From Hyphomonas sp. (GTDB taxonomy: Bacteria; Pseudomonadota; Alphaproteobacteria; Caulobacterales; Hyphomonadaceae), in NCBI GenBank assembly GCA_024743015.1, contig JANSXJ010000198.1, forward strand, positions 1-6,776: 6,776 nt of DNA, written 5' to 3'. The position numbers and the translations under genes were made by a program. Shown in pieces: positions 1-5,927 of this stretch (the stretch's first letter is position 1; each line of letters starts with the position of its first letter). The notes under the pieces are model-generated. The model made no database searches and was not told where the DNA came from. It saw nothing but the letters and a program-made list of their open reading frames with translations.

Positions 1-353
1 AAGGCCTCGCCTTCTTTGAAGATGGCAGCCTTATCCGCTCGGAGTTTGAGGGCAGCGCGCGCGAAGCCGGGCTGGCATTTGGCAAAGCCACGGCCTGGGT
101 TGATGCTCGGCCAGTAGCGGATGAAATTTCACAACAACTTCTGGTGCTTGAGACAACGGCTCGCGAACGCGGCGCGGCGCTCGGAACCAGTATGCCTTTC
201 CCCGTCTCGATCGATCTCCTGAAAGAATGGATCCCAACGCTTGAAGAAAAAGGCATCGCGCTCGCGCCTGCGTCTTACTATGCCAAAAGGTCGCTCGGGA
301 ACGGACAGAACGCTGGTCAGGCGGAGCAAGCTAGTCTAGACCCGCAAGGGTGA
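1..353 (+). CDS. Divergent polysaccharide deacetylase family protein, C-terminal part (5' end outside window)
   Basis: This is the last 116 codons of an open frame that enters from the left edge (first whole codon at 3) and ends with TGA at 351-353. The translation has the pattern of the C-terminal half of the divergent polysaccharide deacetylase (YibQ/DUF610-type) family: GLAFFEDGS near the start, then AFGKATAWVD, an LLVLETTARERGAALG helix, and the FPVSIDLLKEW...LEEKGIALAPAS ending. Family members are usually exported proteins with a deacetylase-like NodB fold whose metal-binding residues are degenerate, so enzymatic activity is doubtful; the true role is unknown. The last ~20 residues (after YYAKR) are polar, low in complexity and probably a disordered tail. 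The stop codon overlaps the start of the rppH-like gene by 4 bases, so the two are likely co-transcribed. No signal peptide can be judged because the N-terminus is missing. Confidence 0.82.
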   Translation, partial: GLAFFEDGSLIRSEFEGSAREAGLAFGKATAWVDARPVADEISQQLLVLETTARERGAALGTSMPFPVSIDLLKEWIPTLEEKGIALAPASYYAKRSLGNGQNAGQAEQASLDPQG

Positions 354-850
354 GTTCCAAGAAACGCGATCCTGCGCGTTACCGCGCCAACGTTGGCCTC
401 GCTTTGTTTTCAAAGGCGGGGCATGTCTTTGTTGGTCGGCGGGTGAATGGCCGCGGCGCATTCCAATGGCAGATGCCGCAAGGCGGCGTTGACGAAGGCG
501 AGGAGCCTGCCGAGGCCGCCTTGCGCGAAATGGATGAAGAGATCGGCGTCGCCGCGAAACTCGTCGATGTTCTCGAAGAAACCGAGGACTGGCTCTACTA
601 TGATTTTCCACCTGATCTGCTGAGGCGTATGGGAGGTCCGTATCTGGGCCAGCGGCAGAAATGGTACGCGCTGCGATTCAAAGGATCGGACAGCGATGTC
701 CGGCTCGACAAGCACAAGCCTGAGTTTGATGCATGGCGTTGGGCCAGACTGGATGAAGTTCCAGGACTGATCGTGCCGTTTAAGCGTCCGGTCTATGAGG
801 CCGTCGCAACGCGGTTTCGTCGTTGGTCCGAACCGGTCGACGCTGGTTAG
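350..850 (+). CDS. rppH: RNA pyrophosphohydrolase (Nudix family, RppH-like)
   Basis: A 166-residue Nudix hydrolase. RppH removes pyrophosphate from the triphosphorylated 5' end of mRNA in the cytoplasm, opening it to RNase E-type decay. The Nudix box is complete at residues 45-67: G45, E51, R59-E60, E63-E64, G66, with the two glutamates placed to bind Mg2+. The family signatures YRANVGLALF near residues 11-20, FQWQMPQGG at 38-46, the W40-Q41-M42-P43-Q44-G45 stretch, and EFDAWRW followed by VPFKRPVYE in the C-terminal part all match RppH/(di)nucleoside polyphosphate hydrolases. Length is typical for the alphaproteobacterial form. The start is GTG inside GTGA (350-353), overlapping the upstream stop; the AAGGG next to it is too close for a normal Shine-Dalgarno, so coupled re-initiation is likely. 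Diadenosine polyphosphate hydrolysis is the older name for the same family and remains possible as a side activity. Confidence 0.93.
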   Translation: MSSKKRDPARYRANVGLALFSKAGHVFVGRRVNGRGAFQWQMPQGGVDEGEEPAEAALREMDEEIGVAAKLVDVLEETEDWLYYDFPPDLLRRMGGPYLGQRQKWYALRFKGSDSDVRLDKHKPEFDAWRWARLDEVPGLIVPFKRPVYEAVATRFRRWSEPVDAG

Positions 851-877
851 GAAATCCTTTCCAAGCGCGCGCATCTC

Positions 878-898
878 TGCCTATGTTGTCAATAGGCA
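878..898. repeat. Inverted repeat upstream of the alpha/beta hydrolase gene
   Basis: TGCCTAT (878-884) and ATAGGCA (892-898) form perfect 7-bp arms around a 7-base spacer. The repeat lies in the 69-base gap after rppH, ending 4 bases before the AAGGGAGG ribosome binding site. There is no T-run after it, so it does not look like an intrinsic terminator. It could be a dimeric repressor site or an mRNA hairpin that limits access to the ribosome binding site. The function is inference. Confidence 0.4.
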
Positions 899-902
899 CA
901 GC

Positions 903-910
903 AAGGGAGG
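903..910 (+). promoter_or_regulatory. Ribosome binding site of the alpha/beta hydrolase
   Basis: AAGGGAGG stands 9 bases upstream of the ATG at 920. It is the strongest Shine-Dalgarno match in the window and fixes the start codon of the hydrolase, in contrast with the weak or overlapping starts of most neighbours. Confidence 0.75.
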
Positions 911-919
911 GCCGCTCTT

Positions 920-1693
920 ATGAGCAAGACGCTGCTTATGATACATGGCGTTGGCTGCGGCGGCGAGGTCTGGGATCGTATGAAGCGCGATTTCGCAATG
1001 GCCGGTTGGACCTGCGAGGCCCCGACGCTGTTCCCGGAATTGCGCACTCGGGAGAACCCGCCCGAGGCGCTCGCGGACCTGACCCTGTCAGACTATGTCG
1101 AAGCCGCCGCAGAAAAAGCCGAAACGATCACTCAGCGCGACGGCGAAAAGCCGGTTGTCATTGGTCATTCCATGGGCGGCATGATCGCTCAGAAATTGGC
1201 CGAGCGCGGGGCCGTGCGCGGTGCGATATTTTTAACCCCGGCCCAACCGCAAGGCTGCACCGTGACCGATCTACGGGTGCTCAGAACCTTTTGGAGCATT
1301 CTGAAAGTGGGTCAGAAGAATGTACCGGGCGGCGTCTTCAAAGTCGGGCCGAATGGGTTTCGCTGGGGCGTCTTGAACGCCGTCGATAAAGCAAGGCATG
1401 ACGAGATCTATGCGGATGCGTTGTATGATAGCGGGCGTGTCTATGACGATCTCGCCAATCCGGGACCGGTAGATGAGACAAAGATCAATATTCCTACTCT
1501 GACCATTGGCGCCAAAAAAGATCGCGCGACCGTGATAAAGGCAGTTCGCAAAGTCGGCGCGAAGTACGCGAAGGCCAGCGTTCCGGGGGACTATTTCGAA
1601 TACGCCAATCATGCCCACTGGATCGTCGACGAGCCTGGTACCGAGCAGGTCAGCGCTGATATCATGGAGTGGCTGGACGAAAAGCTGTCCTAG
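920..1693 (+). CDS. Alpha/beta hydrolase, substrate unknown
   Basis: A 257-residue cytoplasmic alpha/beta-hydrolase fold protein. The N-terminal strand LLMIHGVGCGGEVWD supplies the HG oxyanion region (H9-G10). The nucleophile elbow is GHSMGG with Ser84. The acid is probably Asp201 in the segment TLTIGAKKDR, and the base is His233 (or His231) in YANHAHWIVDEPG. The catalytic triad therefore looks intact. The region around residues 100-185 is the variable cap and contains no motif I can assign to a substrate. Esterase, lactonase or lipase-like activity is plausible, but I would not name one. No signal peptide or membrane segment is visible. It is preceded by its own strong ribosome binding site and an inverted repeat, so it may be controlled separately from rppH. 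Its TAG stop overlaps the stop of the convergent phosphoribosyltransferase gene in CTAG. Confidence 0.9.
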   Translation: MSKTLLMIHGVGCGGEVWDRMKRDFAMAGWTCEAPTLFPELRTRENPPEALADLTLSDYVEAAAEKAETITQRDGEKPVVIGHSMGGMIAQKLAERGAVRGAIFLTPAQPQGCTVTDLRVLRTFWSILKVGQKNVPGGVFKVGPNGFRWGVLNAVDKARHDEIYADALYDSGRVYDDLANPGPVDETKINIPTLTIGAKKDRATVIKAVRKVGAKYAKASVPGDYFEYANHAHWIVDEPGTEQVSADIMEWLDEKLS

Positions 1694-2217
1694 TCGAGCG
1701 CACCGATATAAGGCAGGCCGCGATACAGGCCGGCATCATCCATCCCGTAGCCGACGAGGTATCGGGGCGGTGCGTCAAAGGCATGAAAATCGACATCCTC
1801 ATCGCCTTCCGGAGCCCACGGCTTGCGAGCGAGGGCGCAGGTAATCACTTCCCGCGCGCCTTTGGCGAGCAGGTGTTTGCGGGCAAATGCCAGCGTACGT
1901 CCGGTGTCAAAGACGTCATCTATGATCAGGACACCACGATCACGGACCTGACGGGCGATGTCAGCGCGCACCACGACGCGGCCAGAACTCTCACGCGCGT
2001 CGCGATAGCTTTCGAGCCAAAGCGCATCAAGTATGGGGTGAATACCGAGACGGGCGAGCGCCTTCATCAGGTCGCTGGTGAATGGCGTCGCGCCGATGAG
2101 GATATTGATCGCAGACCAATCGCCTGTGAGGCGGGGGGCCAGACGGGCCGCCAGATCGTCGATCCGGGCCATAAGGTCTGGTTCAGACAGGACTGTGTCG
2201 ATTTTGGGTAGGCTCAT
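1690..2217 (-). CDS. Hypoxanthine-type phosphoribosyltransferase
   Basis: A 175-residue type I phosphoribosyltransferase that would transfer ribose-5-phosphate from PRPP to a purine base, most likely hypoxanthine and/or guanine (purine salvage, cytoplasm). The PRPP loop is VLIIDDVFDTGRT at residues 96-108, with Asp104 in the position of the catalytic aspartate. A conserved Ser-Tyr pair (70-71) sits in the flexible loop. A Lys-Pro (132-133) stands where family members place the base-contacting lysine. The end VGYGMDDAGLYRGLPYIG matches the HPRT C-terminal signature. It differs from classical HPRTs, which have ED where this has DD (100-101) and aspartate where this has Arg131, so base specificity is uncertain. 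Gene symbol hpt is possible but not certain. The ATG overlaps the zinc-ribbon gene stop by 4 bases (ATGA, 2214-2217), indicating an operon and coupled translation. No room exists for a terminator before the convergent gene. Confidence 0.87.
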   Translation of the reverse strand: MSLPKIDTVLSEPDLMARIDDLAARLAPRLTGDWSAINILIGATPFTSDLMKALARLGIHPILDALWLESYRDARESSGRVVVRADIARQVRDRGVLIIDDVFDTGRTLAFARKHLLAKGAREVITCALARKPWAPEGDEDVDFHAFDAPPRYLVGYGMDDAGLYRGLPYIGALD

Positions 2218-2879
2218 TGGGTCTGGGGTCCGTTCGCTGCGAGAGCGGTATCCGCTGGAACGAAGCCAAGTTCAAGCTCAAACGATTCGAACGGTGGGTT
2301 TTCGATTCGCGCTGTGAAGATTGCCGTCGCATCTTCGGGAATCGCGGACGGAGAAATCGGTGCGAAGGCCTCCGCGACGCGTGCGCCCTGATCATCCAGC
2401 AGTATGACCCGCACGTTGGGAGCGGTGACGGTTTGCGTGGTCGTATTACGCACAGCGCCGCGCACTTCCAGGATCGGCGTCGTGCCATCAAAGAAGCGTT
2501 CGGCTTCGGTTTCCAGGAACTCCAGCCCAAAGCGGTTAACCGGCATGCCGATCGATGCGTAGGTGCTCGCAGATTCTGGCCAACGCTTGACCACTTCACC
2601 CCGAAACAGAAGCAGACCTGCCACGATGACGAGTGCGGCGGCAGCCGTTGCCGTCCAGGCGCTGAAGGCGGCGTTGCGACTCTTGCGACGACGGCGCTCC
2701 CGCACCTTCAGTCGATAGGTCTCATGCGCGCCGAGGGACGCCTCGCCCTGCTTGGCGCCTTCCGGGCCCACAAACCAGGAATGACCACACGTCGCGCATT
2801 TCACGGTGCGCCCGCTCTCTCCAATAGTGGAGTCGTCGGCGAAGTATTGAGTCTCGCATTCGGGGCAGGTGAGGATCAT
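2214..2879 (-). CDS. Zinc-ribbon (MJ0042) membrane protein with DUF3426-like domain
   Basis: A 221-residue protein in three parts. Residues 1-35 are an MJ0042-type zinc ribbon with Cys5-x2-Cys8 and Cys28-x2-Cys31, followed by the typical GHSW. Residues 53-69 are a strongly basic stretch (KVRERRRRKSR) before a single membrane helix at about 72-92. Residues ~100-221 form a beta-rich extracytoplasmic domain resembling DUF3426, with the pattern LEVRGAVRNTTTQTVTAPN and VILLDDQG. The positive-inside rule puts the zinc ribbon in the cytoplasm and the DUF3426 part in the periplasm. No biochemical function is established for the family; regulatory or sensory roles are only guesses. Start ATG at 2877-2879 has at best a weak upstream GAG, but the first cysteine pair demands a start this close. 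It is divergent from ftsE across 68 bases, an arrangement I recall as recurrent near ftsEX in alphaproteobacteria. Confidence 0.87.
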   Translation of the reverse strand: MILTCPECETQYFADDSTIGESGRTVKCATCGHSWFVGPEGAKQGEASLGAHETYRLKVRERRRRKSRNAAFSAWTATAAAALVIVAGLLLFRGEVVKRWPESASTYASIGMPVNRFGLEFLETEAERFFDGTTPILEVRGAVRNTTTQTVTAPNVRVILLDDQGARVAEAFAPISPSAIPEDATAIFTARIENPPFESFELELGFVPADTALAANGPQTQ

Positions 2880-2947
2880 GGCTTGGACATTCGCTCAATT
2901 TTTAGGAATAGTCGATATGCCCGTCCTCCTATTGATGAAGGATTTAC
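2880..2947. promoter_or_regulatory. Divergent promoter region between the zinc-ribbon gene and ftsE
   Basis: This 68-base AT-richer gap must hold the start signals for both the - strand zinc-ribbon/phosphoribosyltransferase pair and the + strand ftsEX operon, unless transcription starts inside genes. On the + strand, TTGGAC (2883-2888) and AATAGT (2907-2912) could serve as -35 and -10 with an 18-base spacer, but the match is modest. I could not define a convincing - strand promoter. That the region is regulatory is inferred from the head-to-head layout; the individual boxes are weak. Confidence 0.4.
2938..2942 (+). promoter_or_regulatory. Ribosome binding site of ftsE
   Basis: AAGGA lies 5 bases upstream of the ATG at 2948. 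It supports that start over internal candidates and gives the short N-terminal extension before the first beta strand of the ATPase. Confidence 0.6.
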
Positions 2948-3664
2948 ATGTCGCGTATTCGGCCAGATCTGAGCGATGAGCCAGCCGTGCGCCTGGACGG
3001 GGTGAGCCTTACCTATGAGCGCACCGGTGAAGTCCTGAGCGAGATCGACCTGATCTTGAAGCAGGGCAGCTTTACGTTCCTCACCGGACCTTCCGGGGCG
3101 GGGAAGTCATCATTGCTCAAACTCATGTATCTTGCGCATGGACCGACGCGCGGTGGAATTCGCCTGTTCGGGCGCCAGACCTACGACCTCAAACGCAAGC
3201 AGCTGGCGGCGCTGCGACGTCGGATCGGAGTGGTCTTTCAGGAATTTCGATTGTTGAACCATTTGACCGCGTTCGAGAATGTCGCGCTTCCGCTGCGTGT
3301 ATCAGGGATGAAAGCCGACAATTATCAGAATGAGGTGATCGACCTGCTGCGCTGGGTTGGCCTCGGCGAGCGCGTCGATGCGCCTACGCCCGCACTGTCA
3401 GGCGGCGAGCAGCAACGTGTAGCGATTGCTCGCGCCCTGATCAACAAGCCGGACCTTCTGATTGCAGATGAACCGACCGGCAATGTAGACCCGGAAATGG
3501 GCCAGAAAATCCTGCGTCTGTTTGCCGAGCTCAACAAACGCGTTGGCACGACAATTCTGATTGCCACGCACGATCTGGACCTTATCCGCGAGTTCGATGC
3601 GCCGGTGCTGCGGCTCAGCAATGGCCTGCTTGTGCGTGATGTCGAGTTTGGAGGCGAGGCATGA
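2948..3664 (+). CDS. ftsE: Cell division ATP-binding protein FtsE
   Basis: A 238-residue ABC ATPase. FtsE pairs with FtsX at the division septum; ATP hydrolysis drives conformational signalling to periplasmic peptidoglycan hydrolases rather than transport. All ABC motifs are present: Walker A GPSGAGKS (47-54), Q-loop Gln98 in VVFQEFRLL, signature LSGGEQQR (150-157), Walker B LLIADE (170-175), D-loop GNVD (178-181) and the switch His208 in IATHD. The VVFQEFRLL and LIADEPTGN stretches are characteristic of FtsE versus general LolD/MacB-type ATPases, and the following FtsX confirms the assignment. It has a 10-12 residue N-terminal extension before the first strand compared with E. coli FtsE. It is the first gene of the + strand operon, and its TGA stop overlaps the ftsX start (ATGA, 3661-3664). 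Confidence 0.95.
   Translation: MSRIRPDLSDEPAVRLDGVSLTYERTGEVLSEIDLILKQGSFTFLTGPSGAGKSSLLKLMYLAHGPTRGGIRLFGRQTYDLKRKQLAALRRRIGVVFQEFRLLNHLTAFENVALPLRVSGMKADNYQNEVIDLLRWVGLGERVDAPTPALSGGEQQRVAIARALINKPDLLIADEPTGNVDPEMGQKILRLFAELNKRVGTTILIATHDLDLIREFDAPVLRLSNGLLVRDVEFGGEA
3650..3654 (+). promoter_or_regulatory. Ribosome binding site of ftsX inside ftsE
   Basis: GGAGG inside the last codons of ftsE sits 6 bases before ATG 3661 and 9 bases before a second in-frame ATG at 3664. Either codon could be used. The first overlaps the ftsE stop, and the second follows it directly; the protein differs by one methionine. Confidence 0.6.
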
Positions 3665-4536
3665 TGAAACGCGAAACGCCGCTCTTGCCGGTCAGCGACG
3701 CCCGGGAAGCGGCTTTGTTCTTCGTGGTTGGGGCCTTGTGCTTTCTGGCGGCCCTGGCGGCGCTGACAACCCGCGGTACCTACAAGGCCGCAGAAGCCTG
3801 GGGCGCGCAGATTGAAGGTGATATTACCGTTGTTATGCGCGACACGGACCGCCGCACAGCAGAACAAGCCGCGGATCGTGTCACCGGCCTGGCCAGTGTG
3901 TTCGAAGCCCGGATTCTCAGCCGCGAAGAAGTCGAGGCCTTGCTCGAACCAAGCCTTGGTCCCGGCGGCATGCCGGACGGTTTGCCCGTTCCCATATTGA
4001 TGGTGGTGCAGGCCGATACGAGCGTCGGCGACCCGACGCAATCCATTGAGGGCGTGCTCGATGATCTCAGCATTGATGGCGACGTTGCTGGAAATGCGGG
4101 GTATGCCGAAAATGTGCGCGGCGCGCTGGGGGTGCTACGCCTCGTCGCCTTGTCTATTGTTGCGCTTCTATCTGCGACAGCGGTGGCGGTGATCGCGTTT
4201 GCCACGCATGCAGCACTGCTGGCGCGGCGAGATATTGTGGATGTATTGCATCTTTCCGGCGCGGAGGACCGGTTCATTGCCGGCCTGTTTGAGAGGCGAT
4301 TCTGGATTCTTGCTCTCCAGGCGGGGCTGGGTGGATCCGTTGCGGCGTTGATGATCACAGCCCTGATTGTGTTTACCGGTAGCGGCTCCGACGGCGTAGA
4401 AGCTCAGCTCCTGCCGCGCCTCAGTCTAGATTTCTGGGACATCGTTATTTTGCTGGTAACGCCGCTCATGGCAGGGCTGGCCGCGCGCGTTGCCGCGCGA
4501 ATAACTGTGCTTGCTTCCTTGAAAGATACTCTGTGA
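3661..4536 (+). CDS. ftsX: Cell division protein FtsX (ABC transporter-like permease)
   Basis: A 291-residue integral membrane partner of FtsE. The four-helix FtsX topology is visible: helix 1 at about 16-36, a large extracytoplasmic domain ~40-155, helix 2 at ~157-181, helix 3 at ~214-238 and helix 4 at ~258-280. The cytoplasmic loop after helix 2 carries RRDIVDVLHLSGAEDRFIA, which matches the conserved FtsX/FtsE coupling region (typical V.. L.GA.D.FI). The extracytoplasmic domain has the family pattern DITVVMRD near 54-61 and SREEVEALLEPSLG near 87-100. This domain is where FtsX contacts murein-hydrolase activators such as EnvC in E. coli; which partner is used here is not visible. Sequence conservation of FtsX is low, so the call rests on topology, the loop motif and the overlap with ftsE. 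The TGA stop overlaps the next GTG start by 4 bases. Confidence 0.93.
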   Translation: MMKRETPLLPVSDAREAALFFVVGALCFLAALAALTTRGTYKAAEAWGAQIEGDITVVMRDTDRRTAEQAADRVTGLASVFEARILSREEVEALLEPSLGPGGMPDGLPVPILMVVQADTSVGDPTQSIEGVLDDLSIDGDVAGNAGYAENVRGALGVLRLVALSIVALLSATAVAVIAFATHAALLARRDIVDVLHLSGAEDRFIAGLFERRFWILALQAGLGGSVAALMITALIVFTGSGSDGVEAQLLPRLSLDFWDIVILLVTPLMAGLAARVAARITVLASLKDTL

Positions 4537-5282
4537 ACACGCTCCGGTCTCTCATATTTATCTCCTGGATGTATGGCTGGATGGCAGTCCTGGGTGTGCT
4601 GGCCTTGCCAACGCTTCTAATGCCACGTGCTGGTCTGCTCTGGTTCGTCAGGAGTTTTGCGCGCCTGATGATTTTTGGGCTACGCTGGTTTTGTGGTGTC
4701 AGAGTCGAAATCCGAGGGACAGAGCATGTTCCGGGTGGACCTGTCCTGATTGCTGGCAAACACCAGGCCATGCTTGATGTGTTTATCCCGTTCCTGATTT
4801 TCCGCGATCCTGTGCTGGTGATGAAGCGCGAATTGCTTTGGTATCCGGTTATTGGCTGGTACTCGCTCAAGCTGCGCCTTCTGGCAATTGATCGCGATGG
4901 CGGGGCGAAGACCATGCGGAAGATGCTTCAGGCCGCCGATGCGCGAGTGATCGGGGAGTCGCGGCCGATGTTGATCTATCCGGAGGGCACCCGTTCATTG
5001 CCCGGCGCCAAGCCGGAATACAAACCGGCTGGTCTACGCGCCTTTTACAAGGGTCTGAAACTGCCGCTGTTGCCGCTCGCGACCAATGCCGGGCTGTGCT
5101 GGCCCGCCAAGGGACTGACACGCCGCCCTGGGCTCGTGGTCTACGAAGTGCTGCCACCGCTGCCGCATGACCTTAATCCGAAGACGATGCTCGTCGAACT
5201 GGAAAATGTTCTGGAGGCTGCGTGCGACCGGTTGATCGATGAAGGGCTTGTTGTCCAGGACCGAACCCGCGCGGATCTTTAG
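4533..5282 (+). CDS. 1-acyl-sn-glycerol-3-phosphate acyltransferase (PlsC family)
   Basis: A 249-residue PlsC/LPLAT-family enzyme that would acylate lysophosphatidic acid at sn-2 to give phosphatidic acid, the precursor of membrane phospholipids, at the inner face of the cytoplasmic membrane. One or two hydrophobic segments at about residues 7-30 and 33-53 anchor the N-terminus. Acyltransferase motif I is H77-x4-D82 within GKHQAMLD; motif II is IDRDGG (119-124); motif III is YPEGTRS (149-155); motif IV is LPLATN (180-185). The residue before the catalytic histidine is Lys where many families have Asn; I recall KHQ as common in alphaproteobacteria. Start is GTG in GTGA (4533-4536), overlapping the ftsX stop. 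An alternative ornithine-lipid-type (OlsA) acyltransferase role cannot be excluded from sequence alone. In related genomes a YdcF-like gene often sits between ftsX and this gene; it is absent here. Confidence 0.9.
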   Translation: MNTLRSLIFISWMYGWMAVLGVLALPTLLMPRAGLLWFVRSFARLMIFGLRWFCGVRVEIRGTEHVPGGPVLIAGKHQAMLDVFIPFLIFRDPVLVMKRELLWYPVIGWYSLKLRLLAIDRDGGAKTMRKMLQAADARVIGESRPMLIYPEGTRSLPGAKPEYKPAGLRAFYKGLKLPLLPLATNAGLCWPAKGLTRRPGLVVYEVLPPLPHDLNPKTMLVELENVLEAACDRLIDEGLVVQDRTRADL

Positions 5283-5905
5283 TGGCGGCCCCAAGCGCCC
5301 ACCAGCTGCGAAAGGCTTGCGAGGCATTGGCCGGCAGCGACCCTGCCTTGGCAAGGGCTTATGCTGACGTGGGCTTGCCGACCTGGCGGACGATCGAGGC
5401 TTCCTATCAAACGTTAGCGCGGATCGTTGTCTACCAATTGATCTCTACCAAGGCCGCTGATGCCATATGGAAGCGGATCCTCGCGCGATATGAGCGCGTG
5501 ACGACATCGGGCGTCTTGCAAGATGATCAGGAGGCATTGCGCGCGTGCGGATTGTCAGGGCCAAAGCTCGTGCATCTCCATTCCATTGCGACTGCGATTG
5601 AAACGGGTGGGTTGGATCTGGAAGCGCTTGTGGATCTGCCCATTGAAGAAGCACGCACATTGCTCCTCAGCGTGAAAGGAATTGGCCCGTGGAGCGCGGA
5701 TACATTCCTGATGAATGCTGTCGGCCATCTCGATGCTTTTCCAGCCGGTGATGTCGGCTTGATGGAAGCGCATCGACGGCTCAATGATCTGGACGACAGA
5801 CTGCCTGCGAAAGCCTTCAACGCCCTGGCCGAGCGCTGGCGGCCCTATCGCGGCGTCGCTGCCCATTTGCTGTATGATTGGTACAATTGTACCAGAAATA
5901 AATAG
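5282..5905 (+). CDS. DNA-3-methyladenine glycosylase II-like (HhH-GPD family)
   Basis: A 207-residue helix-hairpin-helix-GPD DNA glycosylase that would excise alkylated bases to begin base excision repair. The hairpin motif is LSVKGIGPWSADTFLM (about 129-144), closely matching the AlkA PGIGPWTA pattern. The catalytic aspartate is Asp157 in FPAGDVGLMEA. The C-terminal ALAERWRPYRGVAAHLLYDWY matches the AlkA ending (ERWKPWRSYA...HIWY). It has no lysine of the OGG1/EndoIII type in the hairpin region that I can assign as catalytic and no iron-sulfur cysteine cluster, so a monofunctional glycosylase is expected. It is shorter than E. coli AlkA and lacks its N-terminal beta domain, like the compact Mag1/AlkA2 forms. 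The GTG start shares one base with the plsC stop (TAGTG, 5280-5284); only a weak GGA precedes it, so coupling to plsC is likely. The last codons contain a 16-bp palindrome. Confidence 0.88.
   Translation: MAAPSAHQLRKACEALAGSDPALARAYADVGLPTWRTIEASYQTLARIVVYQLISTKAADAIWKRILARYERVTTSGVLQDDQEALRACGLSGPKLVHLHSIATAIETGGLDLEALVDLPIEEARTLLLSVKGIGPWSADTFLMNAVGHLDAFPAGDVGLMEAHRRLNDLDDRLPAKAFNALAERWRPYRGVAAHLLYDWYNCTRNK
5879..5894. repeat. 16-bp perfect palindrome at the 3' end of the glycosylase gene
   Basis: TGGTACAATTGTACCA is its own reverse complement over all 16 bases. It encodes part of the last residues of the glycosylase (W-Y-N-C-T) and ends 11 bases before the end of that gene. As RNA it could fold with a 6-bp stem and AAUU loop, but no U-run follows. 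As DNA it has the dyad form of a dimeric repressor site, comparable in shape to the GntR-type TGGT...ACCA dyads. Function is inference. Confidence 0.6.
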
Positions 5906-5927
5906 CCTTTACAGCGAGATAGAGCGT

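Noticed and set aside
410..874. 154-codon open frame on the - strand opposite rppH
   Set aside because: Antisense to a complete Nudix gene; no motif or supporting start signal.
823..1389. 188-codon + strand frame overlapping the hydrolase
   Set aside because: Arginine-rich out-of-frame translation of a gene whose triad is intact in the other frame and which has the good ribosome binding site.
1669..2211. 180-codon + strand frame opposite the phosphoribosyltransferase
   Set aside because: The - strand frame carries the PRPP loop and C-terminal HPRT signature; this one carries nothing recognisable.
2217..2972. 251-codon open frame on the + strand antisense to the zinc-ribbon gene
   Set aside because: It lies opposite a gene with clear cysteine motifs and a membrane helix, overlaps the ftsE start, and its translation has no domain-like pattern. 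It is a GC-driven shadow.
3325..4041. 238-codon open frame on the - strand across ftsE/ftsX
   Set aside because: It is antisense to the ABC signature and Walker B of ftsE and the ftsX start; composition is arginine/serine-rich as expected for an antisense frame.
5879..5905. Palindrome considered as an intrinsic terminator
   Set aside because: The stem would be only 6 bp with A/U content and is followed by GAAATAAATAG, not a U-run.
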